NCBI RefSeq assembly: GCF_035984415.1
Contig: NZ_CP130720.1
Span: 8,556,001 to 8,620,000 of the forward strand
DNA from: Streptomyces sp. NBC_01296
GTDB lineage: Bacteria > Actinomycetota > Actinomycetes > Streptomycetales > Streptomycetaceae
Reading direction: 5' to 3'
DNA: 64,000 nt
Shown: in pieces, positions 1-8,356 of the stretch
Numbering within the stretch: the first letter of the stretch is position 1
How the letters are laid out: every line of letters starts with the position of its first letter
Program-made: the position numbers and the translations under genes
The notes under the pieces: model-generated
What the model saw: only the letters and a program-made list of their open reading frames with translations
The model's database searches: none
What the model was told of the DNA's origin: nothing

Positions 1-657
1 CCGCCGCCGGCCGCGCACCTCCTGCAGGATCGCGACGGCCAGCACCACGAGGCCCAACAGGAGGGTGAGGTTGTGGTAGTTGGTGCGGGGGCCGACGGTG
101 GGGAGGAAGCCGCTGCTGATGTTCTGGAAGCCCTTGGGGAACGGCGCCACCGACTGGCCCTGCAGGAGGATCTGGGTCCCACCGCGGAACAGCAGCATGC
201 CGGCCAGCGTGACGATGAACGAGGGGATCCCGAGATAGGCGATCCAGAAACCCTGCCAGGCGCCGGCGAGGGCCCCGATCAGCAGCGCGGCCACCAGCGC
301 CACGGGCCACGGCGCGTGGTGTTTGACCATCATCACCGCGGCGGCGGCCCCGACGAAGGCGGCGAGCGACCCGACCGACAGGTCGATGTGCCCCGCGATG
401 ATGACGATCATCATGCCGATGGCCAGGATGAGGATGTAGCTGTTCTGCTGGATCAGATTGGTGATGTTGAGCGGCTGGAGCAGAATGCCGTCAGTCCAGA
501 ACTGGAACAGCAGCACGATCAGCGCCAACGCGAGCAGCATCCCGTACTGGCGCAGGTTGCCGCGCAGCGCTCGGGCCAGTACGGCACCGGCCGACACACG
601 CCGGTCGGTCTGCGGTGTGCTGGGCGTGGTCTGTGGGTTGGTCTTGGTCTGGGCCAT
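1..657 (-). CDS. CUT2-family sugar ABC transporter permease (3' end cut by window edge)
   Basis: Inner-membrane permease of a ribose/xylose-type (CUT2) importer. About 219 residues are visible from the ATG at 657; the C-terminus lies outside the window. The translation shows several hydrophobic helices and the family hallmark HIDLSVGS with GIPSFIVTLAGM further on, as in MmsB/GguB/XylH proteins. It starts 3 bases after the stop of the ATPase gene, so it is the third cistron of a binding protein-ATPase-permease operon. Likely substrate is a pentose such as xylose or arabinose, inferred from the class A operator upstream of the first gene and from the surrounding pathway genes; the sequence alone does not fix the sugar. 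Confidence 0.88.
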   Translation of the reverse strand, partial: MAQTKTNPQTTPSTPQTDRRVSAGAVLARALRGNLRQYGMLLALALIVLLFQFWTDGILLQPLNITNLIQQNSYILILAIGMMIVIIAGHIDLSVGSLAAFVGAAAAVMMVKHHAPWPVALVAALLIGALAGAWQGFWIAYLGIPSFIVTLAGMLLFRGGTQILLQGQSVAPFPKGFQNISSGFLPTVGPRTNYHNLTLLLGLVVLAVAILQEVRGRRR

Positions 658-660
658 GCC

Positions 661-2208
661 TCACACCTGCTTGTCGGGGTATGCGGGGCTCATGGTCATG
701 AGCCGCATGAGGGATTCCTGGGTGGCGTCGGCGCGGCTCACCTCACCGGTGATCCGGCCTTCGGCCATGGTGTAGATCCGGTCGCACAGGCCCAGGAGTT
801 CGGGGAGTTCGGAAGAGATGACCAGTACCGTCTTGCCTTGGGCGGCGAGATCGGCGATGACGGTGTAGATCTCCGCCTTGGCGCCGATGTCGATGCCCCG
901 GGTGGGTTCGTCGAGGATCAGCACCTTCGGCTCGGCGAAGATCCACTTGCTGAGGACGACCTTCTGCTGGTTGCCGCCGCTGAGCTTGCCGGTCTGCGCG
1001 AACACCGAGGGGGCCTTGATGTTCATGGTCCGCCGGAACGATTCGGCGATCCGGGCCTCCTCGTGCCGGTCGACCCAGCCCCGCCGGGCGACCTTGTCGA
1101 GGGCGCTCAGCGAGATGTTCCGGCTGATGTCGTCGCCCAGGTTGAGGCCGAGCTGCTTGCGGTCCTCGGTCACGTAGGCGATGCCGTGGCCGATCGCCTC
1201 CGGCACCGTCCGGGTACGGATCTCCCGGCCGTCCAGCCGTACCCGGCCGCCGGTCCACCGTCCGTACGAACGGCCGAAGACGCTCATGGCCAGTTCGGTG
1301 CGACCGGCGCCCATGAGGCCGGCGATGCCGACGATCTCGCCTCGACGGACGTTGAGCGAGACGCCGTCGACCACCTTGCGCCGGTGGTCGATCGGGTGCT
1401 GGACGCTCCAGTCCTCGATCTCGAAGGCGACCTCGCCGATCTCGGGGGCGCGCTCGGGGTAGCGGTGCTCCAGGTCGCGGCCGACCATGCCGCGGATGAT
1501 CCGCTCCTCGGAGATGCCCTCGGGCCCGATCGCGATGGTTTCGATGGTCCGCCCGTCACGCAGGATGGTGACGGAGTCGGCGACCCGGGCGATCTCGTTC
1601 AGCTTGTGCGAGATGAGGATGCAGGAGATGCCCTGGGCCTTGAGTTCGAGGATCAGGTCGAGCAGCTTGCGGCTGTCCTCGTCGTTCAGGGCGGCCGTCG
1701 GCTCGTCCAGGATGAGCAGCTTGACCTTCTTGGCGAGCGCCTTGGCGATCTCGACCAACTGCTGCTTGCCCACGCCGAGATCGGCGATCCGGGTGTGCGG
1801 GCTCTCGTCGAGCCCGACCTGCCGGATCAGTGCGGCGGCGTGGGTCAGCGTCTTGTGCCAGCTGATGACGCCCCGGGTGGCGTGCTCGTTGCCGAGGAAG
1901 ATGTTCTCGGCGATGGACAGGTAGGGCACCAGCGCGAGTTCCTGGTGGATGATCGCGATGCCGCGCTGCTCGCTGGCCCGGATGTCCCGGAACCGGCAGG
2001 GCTCGCCCTCGAAGAAGATCTCGCCCTCGTAGCCGCCGTGGGGGTAGACCCCGCTGAGCACCTTCATCAGCGTGGACTTGCCGGCGCCGTTCTCGCCGCA
2101 GATGGCGTGCACCTCACCGGCGGCGACGGTCAGGTTGACCTCGGAGAGGGCCTTGACGCCGGGAAACGTCTTGCTGATCGACCGCATCTCGAGAACGGGT
2201 CGGGCCAT
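661..2208 (-). CDS. CUT2-family sugar ABC transporter, double ATP-binding subunit
   Basis: Energises the pentose importer encoded with it. The 515 residues hold two fused nucleotide-binding domains. Domain 1 has Walker A GENGAGKST near residues 38-46 and Walker B LLILDEPTAAL; domain 2 has the degenerate P-loop GLMGAGRTE near 296, signature LSGGNQQK near 411 and LILDEPTRGID, which is the usual asymmetry of RbsA/XylG/MmsA proteins. Length is normal for the family. It sits 102 bp downstream of the binding-protein gene across a hairpin spacer and 3 bp before the permease. Substrate is inferred, not shown. Confidence 0.93.
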   Translation of the reverse strand: MARPVLEMRSISKTFPGVKALSEVNLTVAAGEVHAICGENGAGKSTLMKVLSGVYPHGGYEGEIFFEGEPCRFRDIRASEQRGIAIIHQELALVPYLSIAENIFLGNEHATRGVISWHKTLTHAAALIRQVGLDESPHTRIADLGVGKQQLVEIAKALAKKVKLLILDEPTAALNDEDSRKLLDLILELKAQGISCILISHKLNEIARVADSVTILRDGRTIETIAIGPEGISEERIIRGMVGRDLEHRYPERAPEIGEVAFEIEDWSVQHPIDHRRKVVDGVSLNVRRGEIVGIAGLMGAGRTELAMSVFGRSYGRWTGGRVRLDGREIRTRTVPEAIGHGIAYVTEDRKQLGLNLGDDISRNISLSALDKVARRGWVDRHEEARIAESFRRTMNIKAPSVFAQTGKLSGGNQQKVVLSKWIFAEPKVLILDEPTRGIDIGAKAEIYTVIADLAAQGKTVLVISSELPELLGLCDRIYTMAEGRITGEVSRADATQESLMRLMTMSPAYPDKQV

Positions 2209-2230
2209 GGTTGTGCATCCGTATCGTCGG

Positions 2231-2271
2231 GGCGGTGCGCTGCCGGGCGGTCTCCCGGGCGTCGCACCGCC
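2231..2271 (-). terminator. intercistronic hairpin after the binding-protein gene
   Basis: Inverted repeat GGCGGTGCG (2231-2239) / CGCACCGCC (2263-2271) with further GC pairing inside, in the 102-bp gap between the binding-protein stop and the ATPase start. Such hairpins often protect the upstream mRNA or attenuate readthrough, giving excess binding protein. The function is inferred from position. Confidence 0.5.
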
Positions 2272-2310
2272 GTTTCGTCGTCGTCGGACCCGTCGGTCGG
2301 GCTCCGCGGG

Positions 2311-3405
2311 CTACTTCAGCTGGTCCGCGGTGTACTGGCCGCTGTCCACCAGGACCTTCTGGTAGTTCTCCTTGTCGACGCTGACGGGCTGGAGCAGCTG
2401 CGCCGGCACGATCTTGACGCCGTTGTTGTACTGGCTGGTGTCGTTGACCTCGGGCTTGCCGCCGGTCAGCAGCGCGTCGCCCATCTGGACTGCGGACTTG
2501 GCCAGTTGGCGGGTGTCCTTGTAGACGGTCTGGGTCTGCTCGCCCGCGATGATCGACTTCACCGAGGCCAGCTCGCCGTCCTGGCCCGTGACGACGGGCA
2601 GCGGCTGGCCGGCGCCGTAGCCGACGCCCTTGAGCGAGGAGATGATGCCGATCGAGATGCCGTCGTACGGGGAGAGCACGGCGTCGACGCGGGCGGCGGT
2701 ATACGACTTGCTCAGCAGGTTGTCCATCCGGGACTGGGCGAGACCGCCGTCCCAGCGCAGCGTGGCGATCTGGTTGAGGGAGGTCTGGCCGCTCTGCACG
2801 ACCAGCTTCTTGTCGTCGATGTACGGCTTGAGGACGCTCATCGCGCCGTTGTAGAAGAACGCGGCGTTGTTGTCGTCCGGCGAGCCGGCGAACAGCTCGA
2901 CGTTGAAGGGGCCCTTGCCGTCCTTGACGCCGAGCTTGTCGACGATGTAGCTGCCCTGGAGGACGCCGACCTTGTAGTTGTCGAAGGTCGCGTAGTAGTC
3001 GACGTTCCCGGTGCCGCGGATCAGCCGGTCGTACGAGATGACGCGGACGTGGGCGTCGGCGGCCTTCTGCAGCACGTTCGTGAGCGAGGAACCGTCGATG
3101 GCGGCGATCACCAGCAGCTTGGCTCCCTTGGTGATCATGTTCTCCACCTGGGAGACCTGGTTCTCCACGACGTTGTCGCCGTACTGGAGGTCGGTCTTGT
3201 AACCCTTGGCCTGGAACTCCTTGACCATGTTGTTGCCGTCGTTGATCCAGCGCTCCGACGACTTGGTCGGCATCGCGATGCCGACGAGGCCGCCCTTGGC
3301 GTCCCCGCCGGCCGGGGCGTCGCCGGTTCCGTTGGCGCTCTGGCCGCAGGCTGCCAGCGACAGCGTCAGGCCCAGGGTGACAAGTCCCGCTGAAAGCTTC
3401 CGCAC
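2311..3405 (-). CDS. Multiple-sugar/pentose ABC transporter substrate-binding lipoprotein (ChvE/XylF type)
   Basis: Extracellular sugar receptor of the CUT2 importer, 364 residues. I place the start at the GTG at 3405 because GGAGG lies just upstream and the protein then begins with a normal lipoprotein signal ending in LSLAACG (lipobox Cys near residue 22); longer in-frame starts would give an unlikely extended N-terminus. The body is a type I periplasmic binding fold (VGIAMPTKSSERWIND, then LLVIAAIDGSSL) resembling ChvE, MmsE and XylF. First gene of the operon; a class A operator-promoter lies about 145 bp upstream, suggesting arabinose- or xylose-dependent induction. Confidence 0.88.
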   Translation of the reverse strand: MRKLSAGLVTLGLTLSLAACGQSANGTGDAPAGGDAKGGLVGIAMPTKSSERWINDGNNMVKEFQAKGYKTDLQYGDNVVENQVSQVENMITKGAKLLVIAAIDGSSLTNVLQKAADAHVRVISYDRLIRGTGNVDYYATFDNYKVGVLQGSYIVDKLGVKDGKGPFNVELFAGSPDDNNAAFFYNGAMSVLKPYIDDKKLVVQSGQTSLNQIATLRWDGGLAQSRMDNLLSKSYTAARVDAVLSPYDGISIGIISSLKGVGYGAGQPLPVVTGQDGELASVKSIIAGEQTQTVYKDTRQLAKSAVQMGDALLTGGKPEVNDTSQYNNGVKIVPAQLLQPVSVDKENYQKVLVDSGQYTADQLK

Positions 3406-3546
3406 AGTTCCTCCAGTGACTTTCCGCGACCGGCACAGTGCGACCCGGCTGGGAGAACCGGAAGCGGTCGAGCGGGGCCGGCCGGGAGTCGTTCCCCGCG
3501 CTGTTGCGAAGTCAGGTTTGCAGCGGCTCCGGCCTGGCGATACCTG

Positions 3547-3575
3547 AGTGTTAACGCTCACAAGTGTGTCGTCAA
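3547..3575 (-). promoter_or_regulatory. class A operator with embedded promoter, first sugar importer
   Basis: Read on the minus strand: -35 TTGACG (3575-3570), a 17-bp spacer, and -10 AACACT (3552-3547). The operator TTGTGAGCGTTAACA (3563-3549) fills the spacer and runs into the -10. The same layout recurs at 5160, 30561, 30794, 38420 and 53148. A bound LacI-family repressor would occlude RNA polymerase. Confidence 0.72.
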
Positions 3576-4070
3576 GGGTCTACTCAGATCACCATTGGGC
3601 AACATCGCCCCAGGCGGGCAGCCGGTTCGCCGGGGCGGCTCCGCAGCGGGGCGTCCGGGCGTGCCGGTCGCGGGCGGCTTCCGGGGTTTCTGCGGCTTTG
3701 CCGAGCGGGAGTAGGGGGTGCGGGGGCTGGCTACTTGGTGGGATTGCGGATCGCCGGACGGACTGGGCGACGTTGCGGCGCCTCCTGTGTCGACGCGGAC
3801 GTGGTGCTCGGTGTGCTGCGCGCGCGTCCCGCACGGCTCCGGCCGCTCGATTCCGGGATGCATCGGCTCGGTGGCCTTGGCGGCATTCCTGAGTTCAGCT
3901 GCTTCACTCCGCCCTTGGCTGCTGTGCGGCAGGGCTTCGGCGAGCCTGGTCGGTCGGCCCCGGAAACTGCTCGTCGGGTAGCTGGGGGTGGGGCGCGGAC
4001 CTGCGGTGCCGCCTGCCGAGCCCGTCCGGGTTGGGGCCGCGTCGCGCGGGCGCCGCGGGCCCGGCCTTAA
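3576..4070. other. unassigned GC-rich spacer
   Basis: About 500 bp between the importer promoter and a MITE-like repeat. Open frames on both strands are arginine/proline-rich and show no recognisable domain, start site or family similarity. I see no gene here; it may be debris from earlier insertions, given the mobile elements directly to the right. Confidence 0.5.
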
Positions 4071-4200
4071 GGTGCCTGGTGGATCAGGGCCGGGGCCGGG
4101 TTGGCTGGTGCCGCGCCTTGCTGCGTCTTGCCGGGTTGTCGTCGCCTTGCGGTCCACGCCCAGCCAACCCGGCCGAGCCGACCCTGACCCGCCAGATGCC
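4071..4200. repeat. MITE-like palindromic repeat R1, copy 1
   Basis: Imperfect inverted repeat with arms of about 38-41 bp: the left arm begins GGTGCCTGGTGGATCAGGG and the right arm reads GGCATCTGGCGGGTCAGGG on the other strand. The centre (CGCGCCTTG...CCGGGTTGTCGTCG) is close to that of the copy at 39978-40142. No coding capacity. Together with the copies at 7455 and 39978 and solo arms at 13578 and 57121 it forms a dispersed family. Confidence 0.6.
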
Positions 4201-4203
4201 CTG

Positions 4204-5067
4204 CTAAAGGGTGTTGCAGAAGGCTCAGGTCGGGGCATTTTCCTTGTATGGGTGGGGTGTTGCGGGCTGAGCCGGTGTGGGTGGAGACGTTCATGGGTCT
4301 GCGGATGGACCGGTTTGCGAAGCTGGTGAAGGTGGTGCGGGAACGGGTCGGGCGGTGGCTGCCCGTGGTGTCTGCCGCTGGCGGACCGGGTGCTGCTGGT
4401 GGCGGTGTACTACCGGACCAACCTCACGATGCGGCAGCTCGCCCCGCTCTTCGGGGTCTCTTCGGCGACGGTCTGCCGGGTCATCCAGCGGCTGCGGCCC
4501 CTGCTGGCGTTGGAGCCGGCCCCGCGGCCCGTCGCCGACGTCGAACGCCTGTGGATCGTGGACGGAACCCTGATCCCGATCCGCGACTGAAAGGTTGCCG
4601 CCTCCTCGAGGAACTACCGGTTCTCGGCGAACGTGCAGGTCATCATCGACGCCGACACCCGCCTGGTCGTCGCCTCGGCCCGGCCGGCACCAGGGAACAA
4701 GGCCGACGCCCATGTCTGGCGGGAGTCAGACCTGCCCGCCGTAGCGGCCGGGACAGCGGTGATCGCGGACGGCGCCTACCCGGGCGCCGGGCTGATCGTT
4801 CCGCACCGCAGAAGGGCCGGACGCCACCTCCTGCGCGGCCAGGAGGAGGACAACGCCGAACACCGAAGGGTCCGTGCCCGCGTCGAGCACACCTTCGCCC
4901 GCATGAAGACCTGGAAGATCCTCCGCGACTGCCGCCAGAAAGGAGACGGCCTCCACCACGCCGTCCAGGCCGTCGCCACCATGCACAACCTCGCCATGGC
5001 AGGGTGAAGCAGCAGGTCAGAGATCACCCAGGCCTGCCCGACAAGGACCTTCTGCAACACCCTTTAG
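4204..5067 (+). mobile_element. IS5-type insertion sequence with perfect 20-bp terminal inverted repeats
   Basis: Terminal repeats CTAAAGGGTGTTGCAGAAGG (4204-4223) and its exact complement (5048-5067) bracket an 864-bp element that carries one defective transposase gene. GCCCTG lies directly left of the element (4198-4203) and again one base beyond the right end (5069-5074), a possible target duplication. The element abuts the end of repeat R1 copy 1. Its ends could still be mobilised in trans if a functional relative exists elsewhere in the genome. Confidence 0.82.
4248..5007 (+). pseudogene. IS5-family DDE transposase, broken by a frameshift and a nonsense codon
   Basis: The N-terminal part (GLRMDRFAKLVKVVRERVGRW) runs in one frame to about 4370, then reading continues one frame over with VLLVAVYYRTNLTMRQLAPL and a helix-turn-helix (FGVSSATVCRVIQRL). 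A TGA at 4588-4590 interrupts that frame between LIPIRD and KVAASSRNYRFSANVQV. All three DDE residues remain recognisable: D in VDGTLIPIRD, D in VIADGAYPG and E in ARVEHTFARMKTW. The fold matches the DDE_Tnp_4 branch of IS5. No intact product can be made without recoding at two places. Confidence 0.85.
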
Positions 5068-5159
5068 GGCCCTGGGGCCATCGGACTCGGGGTCGACCGT
5101 CCCGTCGCCGAGGCTCTCCGCCGCGCCGGTCACACTTGTCGAGGCCTGGTTCCGGTTCC

Positions 5160-5188
5160 TTGACAGGAAGATTGTGAGCGCTAACAAT
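5160..5188 (+). promoter_or_regulatory. class A operator-promoter of a decayed operon
   Basis: -35 TTGACA (5160-5165), a 17-bp spacer, and -10 AACAAT (5183-5188). The operator ATTGTGAGCGCTAACAAT occupies 5171-5188. Both promoter and operator look undamaged, although every gene downstream to 9620 is broken. Confidence 0.72.
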
Positions 5189-5640
5189 TTGTCTTGTCGA
5201 GAGAGGTGACGCTTCAACTCCGCAGGAGCCATTGCTGTTTCCCGTGCGAGGGGTGAGGAAGGAAGTGACCGTGCTCCCTGCTGTCGGGGGCTCGGACGGG
5301 TACGTCGTCTTCGGCATCCCCTCCGGCAGCCTCACCGCACACGCTGTGCCGGTCGCCGTGCATGGCGGACGGGAGCTCGCGACCATTCTGCGCGCGTATC
5401 CGCGCGCCGTCATCGAGCGCCAGTCGGCCGGTGCCGGGCGCCCAAAGCCGCCTGGCCGGGCCCTGCGGCATCCCGAGGGCGGGGCGAGGTACTGCGGCAC
5501 CTTCCTTCCCGCCGTACTCGCCGCCGCCGGCGTTGAGCCCGCCCGCACCTCATCGGCATCGCCACAGGCCTCGCCATCCGAATGGTCCTGCCGGTGGTTG
5601 CCGAGGGGCGCGCCGCTCGCCGCTGCTCGGGGAGGCCGAG
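5189..5640 (+). other. transcribed leader and unrecognised remnant
   Basis: Between the class A promoter and the recognisable GH3 remnant. An open frame from about 5268 (GTG behind GGAAGGAA) reads VLPAVGGSDGYVVFGIPSG and continues without matching a family I know, then loses coding character. It may be the scrambled 5' part of the GH3 gene or of another gene lost by deletion. Confidence 0.35.
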
Positions 5641-6182
5641 CCCGCCTGCCGCCTGCCGCAGACCTGGTACCGGGGCGGGGACCCATTGCCGGACCCGCTC
5701 GACTACGACGTCATAAAGGCCTGCTGGACCTACCAGTACCACGAGGCCGCGCCCCTCTATCCCTTCGGCCACGGGCTGTCCTTCACCGACTTCGCCTACA
5801 GCGGCCTGGGCATGTCGCGGCCGTCGATTGGCCAGGACGGTTCGGTCGACGTCACGGTGACCCTGGCCAACACCGGCCCACGGGAGGGCAGCGAGGTGGT
5901 CCAGCTCTACATCCGCGCGCTTGACGCCCGCTACGAGGCCCCCCGCAGGCGCCTCGCCGACTTCCGCAAGGTCCGCCTGGAGCCGGGCGAGTGCAGGGAG
6001 TTGAGTTCTCGCTCCCGGCCGACCGGCTCGCCCACTGGTCCACCGCGACCGGCGCCTTCACCGTCGACCCCGGCAGGTACGAGATCACCGCCGGCCGCTC
6101 CGCCGAGAACCCGGTCCGCACCGCACGGCTCACGGTGACCGGACCGGCCCCCGAGCCCCGCGTGGTCGTCGGCCGAAACGCT
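5640..6182 (+). pseudogene. GH3 beta-glucosidase/beta-xylosidase, C-terminal remnant
   Basis: Only the C-terminal end of a family 3 glycoside hydrolase is readable: APLYPFGHGLSFTDFAYSGL followed by a fibronectin III-like domain (TVTLANTGPREGSEVVQLYI). Near 5995 the frame shifts and the rest (VEFSLPADRLAHWSTATGAF, then FTVDPGRYEITAG) continues in another frame. The N-terminal barrel and the nucleophile Asp are absent, so it cannot be active. An intact GH3 gene is present at 54889-57108. Confidence 0.82.
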
Positions 6183-6229
6183 GCACGGCGGCTTCCGCCT
6201 GGCCGCCTTCGGCTTCACCGCGTCCAGCG

Positions 6230-6286
6230 GGACCGGCTGAGGCCGCCAGGACCGGCTGAGGCCGCCGGGACCGGCTGAGGCCCGCA
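6230..6286. repeat. three tandem 19-bp repeats
   Basis: Unit GGACCGGCTGAGGCCGCC(A/G) at 6230-6248, 6249-6267 and 6268-6286; the third copy diverges at its end. It lies in the 258-bp gap between the GH3 remnant and the esterase pseudogene, with nothing else recognisable there. Probably replication slippage in non-selected DNA. Confidence 0.75.
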
Positions 6287-6440
6287 CCCGCGAGACCGGC
6301 GGCCCGCCACAGGGGGGCGGGCCGCCACCCCCGTCCCGCACCACCGCCCGGAGCTGCGAGGCAAGGCCCTCGAGGCCGCCGAGCTCCGTCGCCCAGTCAC
6401 CCAGTCACCCCCGTCACCTCTCCGACCGGAGGAAGCCCCC

Positions 6441-7419
6441 ATGCCGCTCACAGACCTCGGCGCGGACGAACTTGTCTACTACCGCCCTGAGTTGCCCGAT
6501 CCGACAGGATTCGACGACTTCTGGCGGCGGACCCTCGCCGAAGCCCGCTCACGCGACGGGGCGATCAAGGTGGAGCGGGTCACCGCCCAGCACATGCTGC
6601 GCACCGTCGAGGTCGAGGACGTACGCTTCCCCGGCTGGAACGGCGAACCGGTGGCCGCCTGGCTGCTGCGCCCGCGCGACGCGGCCGGACCGCTGCCGGT
6701 CGTCATCACCTACATCGGCTACGGCGGCGGTCGCGGACTGCCCACCGACCACCTGCTCTGGTCCGCGGCCGGCTATGCCCAACTCGTCGTCGACAGCCGG
6801 GGGCAGGGCCACGACACCCCGGACCGGGGCCTGGGCGACGGCACGCAGTGGGTCGAGGGGTTCATGACCCGCGGCATCGACTCTCCCGACGACTACTACT
6901 ACCGGCGACTGATCACCGACTGCGTGCGAGCCGTGGACGCGGTCGCGCAGCTGCCCGGACTCGACAGCCGTCGGATCGTGGTGGCCGGAGGCAGCCAGGG
7001 GGGCGGTCTGGCGCTCGCCGTCGCCGGTCTCGCCGCGGACCGCGTGGCGGCCGCGATGCCGGACGTCCCGTTCCTGTGCCACTTCCGCCACGCCACCGCG
7101 ATATGCGGCGAAGGCCCGTACCAGGAGATCGCCAAGTACCTGCGCTGGCACACACCGCGTGGAGCCGGCCTTCGACACCCTCGACTACTTCGACGGCGTC
7201 CACTTCGCCCGGCGGGCCACCGCGCCGACGCTGTTCAGCGTGGCCCTGATGGACCCGGTCTGCCCGCCCTCCACGGTCTACGCCGCCTTCAACCGCTACG
7301 CGGGCGCGGACCGCACCATGACCGTGTGGCCGTTCGGCGACCACGGCGGCGGCCTCGGCTCCAACCCGCCCGTCCAACTGGACTGGCTGCGCGAGCGCGG
7401 TCTGGCCCCGGAGCTCTGA
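6441..7419 (+). pseudogene. CE7 acetyl xylan esterase (AXE1 family), single frameshift
   Basis: An alpha/beta hydrolase that would deacetylate xylo-oligosaccharides in the cytoplasm. The first frame (6441 to about 7158) carries VDSRGQG and the nucleophile motif GGSQGGG; a one-base loss near 7158, after the codons for LRWHTPR, moves the rest into another frame, where the catalytic Asp (ALMDPVCPPST) and His (FGDHGGG) are found. All catalytic residues therefore survive but are split between two frames. This is the least damaged gene of the decayed block; a sequencing error is possible here, though its neighbours carry true deletions. Confidence 0.85.
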
Positions 7420-7454
7420 CCCGCCCCCGCACCACCGGACCGGGCAGAGCGCCA

Positions 7455-7615
7455 GGGGGTGTCTTGCCGATCGGGCCGGGCTCGCGGTGCCGGGCACGCA
7501 CGCTCGCCGCGTTCTCGTCGGTCGCCGACGCTCCGCGTCGACTCCCTCCTCGGCCTTGCGACCGCACGCACCAGGCACCGCTCCCTGATCCGGCCTGATC
7601 GACAAGACACCCCCC
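7455..7615. repeat. MITE-like palindromic repeat R1, copy 2
   Basis: The left arm starts GGGGGTGTCTTGCCGATC and the right arm reads GGGGGGTGTCTTGTCGATC on the opposite strand. The centre contains TCGTCGGTCGCCGACGCTCC, also present in the copy at 39978-40142. It lies between the CE7 and GH1 pseudogenes and has no coding capacity. Confidence 0.65.
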
Positions 7616-7684
7616 AGGCCGCCCCGCGACCCCGAGCCTCGCACCGGAGACCGAGGAGCCCGACCGAGCCGTGAGATACCGCCC

Positions 7685-8356
7685 ATGACCACCCCGGACT
7701 TCCCGGAACTGCCCGCCGGGTTCCGTTTCGGCGCCGTGACCGCCGCCTACCAGATCGAGGGCGCCCACGACCGGGACGGCCGTGGCCCGTCCATCCGGGA
7801 CACCGTCAGCCACATGCCCGGCCGTACGCTCGACGGAGCCACCGGCGACACGGCCTGCGACCACTACCACCGCCACCCGCAGGACGTCGCCCTGCTGCGC
7901 GGGCGCGGCGTGGACGGTTACCGCTTCTCGATCGCATGGCTCCGCCTGCTGCCCGGGGGCACACCACCGGCCGGCCCGTCGTCCCGGAGGCGCTCACCGC
8001 ACTGCTGCGCGCACTCCACGTTCGTTACCCGCGGCTTCCGCCGGTGTGGATCACCGAGAACGGCTCCGCGGAGGCCGACACCGTCGGTCCCGACGGCCGG
8101 GTCCATGACACCGCGCGGATCGAGTACCTGGCGGACCACCTCGCCGCCGTCGCGGAGGCGGTCTCCGCTGGCGTGGACGTGCGCGGCTACTACGTCTGGT
8201 CGCTGCTGGACAACTTCGAGTGGGCCCGCGGCTACGGCCAGCGCTTCGTCCTGGTCCACGTCGACTACGACACGCTGACCCGAACGCCCAAGGACAGTTA
8301 CCACTGGTTCCGGGCCCTGATCACCGCGCACCGAGCGCGGACGGAGAAACCACCCG
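7685..8356 (+). pseudogene. GH1 beta-glucosidase with large internal deletion
   Basis: N-terminal blade FRFGAVTAAYQIEGAHDRDG to GYRFSIAWLRLLPGG (7685 to about 7960) is joined, out of frame, to the C-terminal third: ITENGSAEAD (nucleophile Glu), GYYVWSLLDNFEWARGYGQR and VHVDYDTLTRTPKDS. Roughly 200 central residues, including the acid/base motif NEP, are missing compared with the intact GH1 at 15020-16462. The deletion plus frame change makes it a clear pseudogene. Confidence 0.88.

Noticed and set aside
73..3393. A 1106-codon plus-strand open frame antisense to the importer operon
   Set aside because: It is composed of Asp, Gly, Leu, Val-rich reading opposite well-formed ABC transporter genes, with no domain or start site. 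Such frames arise from GC-rich codon bias.
6441..7419. CE7 frameshift as programmed recoding
   Set aside because: No slippery heptamer or stimulatory hairpin is apparent at 7150-7165, and the neighbouring genes are clear pseudogenes.
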